Of a DNA stretch of 64,000 nt, positions 57,168 through 64,000 are shown in pieces. Position 1 is the first letter of the stretch. Every line of letters starts with the position of its first letter. Under the pieces are notes generated by a model. The model saw nothing but the letters and a program-made list of their open reading frames with translations, was not told where the DNA came from and made no database searches. The DNA comes from Crotalaria pallida (taxonomy: Eukaryota > Streptophyta > Magnoliopsida > Fabales > Fabaceae): assembly GCA_037953625.1 (NCBI GenBank), contig CM075652.1, positions 70,461,501-70,525,500 on the forward strand, written 5' to 3'. The position numbers and the translations under genes were made by a program.

Positions 57168-59718
57168 TTTATTTAAGGGTAGGATTAAGCCGTGGAAGTT
57201 GTATAAGGGTAGTAAGGTAGTAAGAAGCATAGGCTGACCTAGCATGTAGATGTAGGACCTCGGACCGATCCCGGCCGAGCTAAATGGGGTCAGACGCGGA
57301 ACCTGTTGTCAAGATCGGATTAGCCGACCTTAGCGCACCTCACCTTATCATCCGAGAAGGAAGCTCGGACTACTACTGTTCCTCTATACCAAGCCGACAT
57401 GTCCTAGCTCCTCCGTGACAGCTCATGTTGAGCTGTTGGCCCATTGGGTTTCGCACCATCCGTACTATGTACTATCATTCACTTTATGTCACTACCATTG
57501 CTTTATGTCCTTTTCAAGTCACTATCATGGCTTCCTCTAGAAGCCAATAAATACTATCCACATGTTTTGGCTTCTCAAAGAAGCCTCCAATGAGAAACAC
57601 ACAAATGTTTCCCCTAAATGAATAAAAGAAAATCCAATACACAACACATAACACACTTTGCATTCTCATTCTCTTTCTCCCTACGTCTCTCTCTCTCCTT
57701 CTCTCTGAAGTTCCAACAACCCCAACATACTTTCTTTCTCTCTTTTCTCACTCACGAATATCTCCCTCTCTTCCACCAAGTGGTACCAACCGGAAACCCT
57801 CCTTCTTGCCTTCTTCTTCCCGTCCCGGATGTCCCTGGACAGTCATGGCATCCGGTGTGTAGCAAGGAGGAAAGGATTCAAAGGTGTGAAGCTCACAAGG
57901 TCAAGGTCAAGGAAAGCCATTCTCAAACTCTCAACTCTTATCTCACACGGTTTGAGGTAAGGAGTGAGTGTTACCTCTACTTGAGTTTGGGTTTCTAGGG
58001 TGTTCATAACAGGTACTAAGAGTGGGTGTTAGATTAGGGAATGGATATAGGTTAATGTTAGAAAGAAAAGGTAAAAAGGGTAAAAGGAACCAATGAATGA
58101 ACTAGAAATATGGATTTTAGGTGAAGAAGAAACATTATTTGCGGTTATATGCTATATTTTACATGATGGACTGGTTAAATGCTTTATTCATATTGTTGTT
58201 GTGGTATAAGTGTTTATGAGCTTTGATATTCATTGTTTATGTCTGTGGCCGAGCTGAGAGAGGTTGAGAATGGGTATGAGAAAATGATAAATATGGAAAG
58301 TAGGAGAAATAGAGTAATAAGTCAGGCAATGAGAAAGGTTAATAGAAAAAGGGAAATGGTTAAAAGGGTGAGCCAAGAGAGGCTGAGCTAAAGAGATGAA
58401 TAACGGGGTGAGCCGAGAGAGGCCGAGCTAATGAATGGTTAAAAAGACTATGAGAAATTAAAGAGAAATGGTTGTGTGATTGGGTCATAGCAGACGCGTA
58501 CTGGGTGGGTGCATTGATCGCGTCAGACGCATACTGGGTATGCGCAGCTGTAAGACGGGTACTGGGTACTCGCAGTTATGATTCACACAAGGTTCCGAGC
58601 ACGGAATCGGTGGGATGTGTTCCTGGTCATAGCAGACGCGTACTGGGTGCGTGCATTGATCGCGTAAGACGCCGAGATGCGCCGCTGTAAGACGAGTACT
58701 AGGTGCTCGCAGTTATAGACACTCCTTACTCTATAGAATGATCGACGGTAGTGCTCCTGGTCATAGCAGACGCATACTGGGTGCGTGCATTGATCACGTC
58801 AGACGCATACTGGGTATGTGCAGTTGTAAGACGGGTACTGGGTACTCGCAGTTATGGACACTCCGATATCCGACCTTAAATGGTGTAAGACATGCACTGG
58901 GTGTATGCATCCGAGAAGAGTAAAAGATTGTAAGCTATGTTATGTAAAAGTGGAATAATGAGTAATGAATCCGAGATAGAGATGGTTTACCGAGGTAAGA
59001 GAATAGTGGCCGAGAACAGAGTGTAAGAATTAAGGAAAGGGTATAAGGGGAATTAATCGAATGAACCGAGGTATAACTAATAGGTAATGGATAAACTGGT
59101 TAATGAGATTGTATGATGTGAGCCGAGCTAAATGAGATTGTAGGATGTGAGCCGAGCTAGATGAAATTGTATGATGTGAGCCGAGCTAAATGAGATTGTA
59201 GGATGTGAGCCGAGCTAGATGAAATTGTATGCATGTGAACCGAGCTAAATGAGATTGTATGTATGTGAACCGAGCTAAGTGATGATGTATGCATGTGATA
59301 TATGGTTTGATTACATGTTATTTATATGCTAATTGACTACTTGTGGTTGGCTTGGTAGTTCGGTATGTCATGTTAGAAACTGCTTATTTAAGTTCTGTGT
59401 AATGCTAACCTCCTTACCATTTTTCAGGTACTGAGCCCGAGCAGACGCAGCCCCCGGCCGAGCAGGTTCACTCTCCCTCACAGGGAGAGTAAGTCATTTA
59501 GAGTCGGATAATGGGTTGGGTCTCGGCCAGTTGGGCCGAGCTAAAACATTTCTTTTGTATTTCTGGCTTACCGAACTGGATGTACTTAAATTTATGCTTT
59601 CTGCTCTTGATGTATTAAAGTCTTCCGCTTTATAACTCTGATGTTTTTGTATTAATGAAAAGAAAGTTTAAATTCTAATTTTCGGGTTTTAAGGGTAATT
59701 ATTATATAGGGTGTTACA
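57092..59718 (+). mobile_element. Solo LTR, family D, inside copia gag
   Basis: 2627 bp from TGTAACATCCTG to GGGTGTTACA, flanked by CATAG on both sides. It contains the same leader, inferred intron (57957-59427) and tandem repeats as the other family D LTRs, and an AT microsatellite at about 57131-57163. Several C-to-T or G-to-A changes in its CCGAG words, compared with the other copies, fit methylation decay. Removing it rejoins the copia nucleocapsid frame. Confidence 0.9.
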
Positions 59719-60720
59719 CATAGACTTGATTTCTTGTGAATTTGAAGTTTGAAGGAAATCCATGTTTCCTATAGCACACTTCCACAATATGTCCTGGTTT
59801 TCCACATTAAGTACATTCCTTTCCAGTACCATAACTATTGGAATTAGCATTGGAATTTTTGTTACCACCACTTCATTTTCCTAAGATTCCCTTTCCATTG
59901 TTTACATTTTGATTCTTATTAGATTAATTTCTTGCATTTGCAGATTGTGCATTAATATTTCTATTGTTTCATGAATAAGCAACATTCACCTTTGATGAAC
60001 CATTGTTTCCAAACATATATCTCTCTTGTTGAGACACTGGAGAGAATATCTTGCTTAATACAGGTAAAGGATCCATCAGCATCACTTGTGATCTTACATT
60101 GTTGTAAGAATCATTGAGTCCTTTCAAAAATCTAATTACTCTATTATGTGATCTATATTTCTCAACATCTGTTAAAGCATATCACATATGCATCTCACAA
60201 CACAAGTGCACTTTGGCATAGGTCTAAAATTATCCAATTCTTCCCAGAGAATTTTGAGTTCACTGACGTATGAGCTTACAGATAACTCATCTTGTTTGAA
60301 TGAGGCTATCTGCTCCTGAAGATCAACAATCCTAAATAAATCTTGATGAGAAAACTGATCCTTCAGTTTCTTCCATACATCACTTGCCTTATTGATCCAT
60401 AAGACACTTTGGGCAATTTGAGGAGTCACTAATCTTGTGATCCATGAATTGACCATGTTATTGGCCCTTTCCCAAGCTGGAAACATTGGATCAGCTATGA
60501 TTGGAGCTGAAATTGAACCATCAACAAATCCTAACTTGTTCATAGAAATGAGACTCATTCTCATTGCACGACTCCACTGATGGTAATTGTCTCTATTCAA
60601 TGGTGGTGCAACAAGTGAAATGTTGGGATTCTTAGCTGGATGAAGATAGTATACGGAAGCTGGATTTTGAGAGGGATCATCAACTTAATTGAAGCTTGAA
60701 TTTGAAGTCAAAGATGAGTG
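59719..60720 (-). pseudogene. Copia gag, frameshifted
   Basis: The minus-strand gag has the UBN2/Retrotran_gag profile: NISLVAPPLNRDNYHQWSRA, MRMSLISMNKLGFVDGSI, WERANNMVNSWITRLVTPQIA, VWKKLKDQFSHQDLFRIVDLQEQI, YVSELKILWEELDNF, then FLKGLNDSYNNVRSQVMLMDPLP. The nucleocapsid knuckle, of the CxxCGxxGHxxxxC type, lies near 59770-59840 in a shifted frame, followed by RKHGFPSNFKFTRNQ at 59724. The start codon is upstream of 60600, probably near 60720 just inside the primer site. Gag would form the particle that packages element RNA. At least two frameshifts and stops disable it. Confidence 0.85.
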
Positions 60721-60727
60721 CGCAGCA

Positions 60728-60739
60728 AAGCTCTGATAC
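60728..60739 (-). other. Primer binding site of the copia element
   Basis: The minus strand reads TGGTATCAGAGC between the presumptive LTR and gag. Confidence 0.8.
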
Positions 60740-60744
60740 CATAA

Positions 60745-60950
60745 AAGGATTCTAGAAGTTGAAGAAGATTGAAAGGGAAATGAAGAATGTGAGAAGAGAT
60801 TATGTAGATTTCGTTACAAATATGCAGAGAGAGAATTTGAGAGGGAAATTGTGAAGAAAAGTGAGAAAGTAAAAAAATGATTGTTATCATACCCATTCTC
60901 AACCTCTCTCAGTGAACTGCGAGAAAGTAAACTAACTAACTAACTCCTAA
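60745..60950 (-). repeat. Presumptive 5' LTR of the copia element
   Basis: Minus-strand sequence from about TGTTAGGAGTTAGTTAG (60950) to the primer site is of the short, CT-rich type seen in copia LTRs. The exact ends were not fixed because no second LTR is present. Confidence 0.5.
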
Positions 60951-61180
60951 CAAACTCACTAACTGTCTACATAACCAATCTAAGAAACATGTTAACCCGT
61001 TATCAATCTAACAACTAACTAACAAAACTGAAATAACTTACATAACCGGTTATCTTTTAACAAGCTAAACCTCCAATTGATTTCTTCATTGTTGCTGTTG
61101 CTATGTTGGCTAGGGTCAATTGACTTCTTCTTGTTCAATAGACGGATCGATAATGTTTTGGTTATACGGATCAATAATGT

Positions 61181-62088
61181 TTTGCTAACATATGTAAAGT
61201 GTTTTTTCAGCTGGTACATTTTAGCATAGTGTACCAAGTTTTAGTTAACAAAAATACCCTCATACATTAGAGATACTAAGTTTTAAGGATAAGGATATTT
61301 TAATAATTTCCATTTTAAAAGTTTAAAAAAAATATATCAGACCCCTTCATCTCTAATCTATCTCTTTAACAAACCAGATTCCCTCTTCTGCCTTTCAATC
61401 CATCGCCAGCCAACCACCCACGTCCCTCAGTCCACCGCCGGCAAACCGCCCACACCTAACCGCAAACCACACCGCCGCCCAGCCACCCACACTTAGACAC
61501 GAATCACCATCGACGGCCCCCGCCGCAACCACCACAACCCACGAACCAAGCACTCACCTGCAGCCCACCACCCCAAGAACCCCAATAGCCACCATGACAT
61601 CAACCTCAACACCTACCATGACAGCCGCCATCAACCCCAATAGAGCAAATTGTGGAGGTCAGTGATATTTTATTTGGGGCAACAAGTTAAAATCATACTG
61701 GAAAGCTAAGCCATGTGCAAAGATGAATCAAGTAACAGAGTTTGTATGTGGTTGAACACCGAAAAAAATTAAAGGTTTGTAACAAAAGAAAATGTATAAG
61801 ACCATAAAAAAATCAAGGAACAGTATGTGGCTCGCCGGCACGGTGGGCTCAGAGGGAGAAGAGGGATTTAGTTTGTGAAAGAGACAAATGACAGATGAGA
61901 GAAAGGTGTCAAGGGATTTGGGGTCTATTTTTTATTTTATTTTTTAAACTTTTAAAATGGAAATTATTAAAATATCCTTATACTTAAAACTTAGTATCTC
62001 TAATTATAAGGGTATTTTTGTTAACTAAAACTTGGTATACTGTGCTAAAATGTACCAACTGAAAAAACACTTTACATATGTTATCAAA
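61181..62088. mobile_element. Long terminal-inverted-repeat element (~0.9 kb)
   Basis: Left arm 61181-61330 (TAACATATGTAAAGTGTTTT...) and right arm about 61930-62088 are inverted repeats of about 150 bp with few mismatches, and weaker symmetry continues inward. The centre (about 61390-61640) is much richer in C (CCACCGCCGGCAAACCGCCC) than any neighbour, as if captured from a gene. No transposase is present. It resembles a Mutator-type or foldback nonautonomous element; no convincing target duplication was seen. Confidence 0.65.
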
Positions 62089-62089
62089 C

Positions 62090-62091
<2 letters not shown>

Positions 62092-62143
<52 letters not shown>
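62092..62143. repeat. (AT)n microsatellite
   Basis: A pure AT run of about 50 bp directly beside the right end of the inverted-repeat element. Confidence 0.95.
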
Positions 62144-62145
<2 letters not shown>

Positions 62146-63189
62146 TAATTTTCTTGTCTTGTATATAGGGTTGTGGAAGGACGGAGAATAAGAAGCTAAA
62201 AAATAGCAAAGTGACATTGAGAAATTAAGTCTAATATTCCTTAAATATTATATCTTTAATTTTTCATTGTAAAAATATTATTTTAAACCTTTTATCTTTG
62301 ACCCTTAGAGCTGAGGTTAAGAAAATTCAAAAAATGTAAAATTGATGTCCTAAAAGTAGTTTTCATAAGATCGATTCATGTACCATAACGGTAGTGTAAG
62401 ATGCCTAACACCATCATTTGTAAGCGACTCTCGAACCAACATTTTTTAACTAATAGTTTTTGCTTGTAGTCTAGTTTTTATTATTTTATTTGGTTTTTGC
62501 ATATTTTTTTCTTTTTTAAATTAAAATAAATAAAATACTCCATCAGTCTCTAAATATAAGATCTTTTTGATGGAATCGTCTATTAAGAAAGTTGATTAAT
62601 TTAGTTACTCGTATTGGAAATGTGAATATTTGATATGTTTTTTCAAAACTATTATTATAAGTATTATTGAAACCCTTAAAAATGTTGAGTAAATAAAAAC
62701 GTTTGTAAAAAAAATAATTAATTGTTCCCAAAAATTGATAATAAGAAAATAAAAATTTCAAAAACGTTCGATGGAGCCTCATGGAGGGAGTGGACTGTGG
62801 AGTATCTATTACAGCTCCATATTTCTTGTTTTAGTTTTTTTTGGTGCCGAATTCAAAAGCGGACAGCGGTCACAACACAAGATAAAAGAATAAAAAGATA
62901 ACAAAATACAAGTATTTCTGAAAATCAAAGCTGCATTTTGGAACTTCACAATATATGCAATACAAAAAATAGTGAATATGAAAGATTGACCACACAATAC
63001 AATAAAAAAATATCACTTTTTGAGTGTAATCCTATCTTCAAAATTTCTGATATTTACAACAACCATTATGGTTTTATTGTTATTCATCTAATCAATGATT
63101 CATTTCGATCTGAAAAATACATCCTATTGCATATTGAAAACTCTGACACTTCAACTCGTGAAACAAGGGTCATTGGACTGATCATATTT
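62144..63189. other. AT-rich intergenic DNA downstream of the host gene
   Basis: No gene recognised. A Stowaway-like word (ACTCCATCAGTCTCTAAATA) at 62536-62556 and GGAGGGAGTGG at 62781-62791 might mark a degraded MITE. This stretch would include the 3' untranslated region of the gene on the minus strand. Confidence 0.45.
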
Positions 63190-63424
63190 CTATGAGAACC
63201 ATCCTCTTTTGTTCTTGGTTTCCTTGAACTTCATCACAAGCTCTTCACGCTGAGCTTCTACTTCGGCATATTTAAGGCTCATGTGGAAGTAGCGCTCCTG
63301 AAGATCACTTAACTCTTCTTCTAGCATTGATTTTGTACGTTCAAATATTTCTTTAGTCACCAGCTCTCCTTCGGCCAATGATAGTGTTGGGACATTTGGC
63401 TGGTTGTTTTGGCCTTCGGGTGAC
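63190..63424 (-). CDS. Last coding exon of a plant coiled-coil protein
   Basis: The exon follows a 3' splice site (ATCCTGCAG at 63425) and ends at a TAG stop near 63190. It encodes a Gln/Asn/Pro linker, then a charged helix (MLEEELSDLQERYFHMSLKYAEVEAQREELVMKF) and a short basic end (KNKRGWFS). The ERYxxxSLKYAEVE(A/G)QREELVM signature is known to me from the C-termini of long plant coiled-coil proteins of the NT-C2 / myosin-heavy-chain-related group; the exact member is uncertain. Frame and phase join the upstream exon at 63867 without a break. Codon use and the lack of stops set it apart from the decayed transposons. It is cut by the window edge, so its N-terminal domains are not visible. Confidence 0.75.
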
Positions 63425-63866
63425 CTGCAGGATAAAAATATCAGGAATTCTATAACATAAGTAACTGACTTCATATGAGCAATAAGGCATATGCACTAAA
63501 ACCTCAGGCAAAGGTAACTAACAGGTCGTTTCCTTCTTATACCACATTTTTATATATTTACAACAGAATACTGAATATGATTGATATAAAAATGTGGTAT
63601 TCGCTAATACTATAATGCACCTATTTGTACATTTTACACTACTAATTAAAAGCTGAAATTGTCCCAAAAAAAAAATAATAATAATAAAAATACACAAACC
63701 CTGAAATTTGTCCTAATCTGTACAAAGGTCAACATTATGAATATATTTAAGTTCCAAACATTTTGTCTTTGACAAATTAAGACTCCGGAAGTATTCTGTT
63801 TGAAAAGTTCAAAATAAAAGAAAGAGGTTCAAATTACTAAACAAAAAAAGCAAGTGTTCCTCTAAC
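63425..63866 (-). other. Intron of the coiled-coil gene
   Basis: Donor ACAG/GTTAGAGG at 63866, acceptor TATCCTGCAG at 63425, 442 bp, AT-rich. Confidence 0.75.
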
Positions 63867-64000
63867 CTGTTAGGTTCAATTTCAAACGAGTTTTTGGCTT
63901 TGTTAGCTTTTGCTAAGTCAGTCTCAAGCAACTGAACCTTTGATACTGGATCTACTTCAACAGTATGAACATTTTCATCAAGAAGTCCATGTTCAGTTTC
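63867..64000 (-). CDS. Penultimate visible exon of the coiled-coil protein (partial)
   Basis: Open throughout on the minus strand to the window edge. It encodes an acidic, heptad-like segment (VSKVQLLETDLAKANKAKNSF) and ends at a good 5' splice site. The codon split by the intron is an arginine (AG/G), and the phase agrees with the next exon. The remainder of the gene lies beyond 64000. Confidence 0.7.

Larger units (their letters stand above)
57053..60950 (-). mobile_element. Ty1/copia retrotransposon, 5' half (LTR, primer site, gag)
   Basis: On the minus strand: a presumptive LTR ending near 60745, a primer site at 60728-60739, gag, then the end of the nucleocapsid at 57053-57091. A solo family D LTR is inserted at 57092-59718. 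Protease and the rest of pol are absent here; a copia pol half in the same orientation lies at 1-2403. The outer LTR edge near 60950 is uncertain. Confidence 0.75.

Noticed and set aside
44523..59718. One family D element running from the left LTR to the LTR at 57092
   Set aside because: The LTR at 57092-59718 has its own CATAG duplication on both sides and sits in copia gag, so it is an independent solo LTR.
62536..62791. Stowaway MITE bounded by ACTCCATCAG and GGAGGGAGTGG
   Set aside because: The two ends are not convincing inverted repeats of one another and no TA duplication could be confirmed.

Overview
This is nuclear DNA of a flowering plant, probably a eudicot. It is AT-rich, has plant-type splice sites, and consists almost entirely of nested transposable elements. 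Only the last ~0.8 kb (63190-64000, minus strand) looks like an ordinary host gene: two 3' exons of a coiled-coil protein. No bacterial, organellar, rRNA or tRNA genes and no CRISPR array were seen.

Layout. 1-2403: decayed Ty1/copia pol on the minus strand. 2404-10899: a Mariner-like DNA transposon whose transposase is split by a ~6 kb solo LTR (family C, 3904-9926, TSD gtttt). 10900-30230: a Tekay-type Ty3/gypsy chromovirus (family A, minus strand) arranged LTR - gag-pol - LTR - partial pol. Its second LTR carries a complete gag-protease-only Athila-like element (21463-28761, TSD atcca). 30231 to ~38300: a decayed autonomous Helitron (Rep + Pif1 helicase), itself hit by solo LTR family E (34764-37531). 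38312-41897: a family A solo LTR (TSD atcaa). 41898-43489: noncoding, with a 49-bp tandem duplication and a small hairpin element. 43490-44522: a truncated family B LTR. 44523-56835: Tekay family D arranged LTR - gag-pol - LTR - truncated gag-pol. 57092-59718: a family D solo LTR (TSD catag) inside a copia gag gene (57053-60720, minus). 61181-62088: an element with long terminal inverted repeats.

The most interesting signal is inside the LTRs. In families A and B, and perhaps C, a small open reading frame (about 100-156 codons, acidic tail) starts a few bases after a good 3' splice site, and in A a good 5' splice site lies ~1.65 kb upstream, beyond a TATA box. A and B are diverged at DNA level but keep the protein, which suggests an LTR-encoded accessory protein made from a spliced leader. 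Families A and E also share two clusters of the palindrome ACTCGAGT, one upstream of the TATA box and one inside the inferred intron. Family D has an equivalent leader intron but no comparable ORF. None of the element genes is fully intact, but several carry only one or two lesions, so some insertions look fairly recent.
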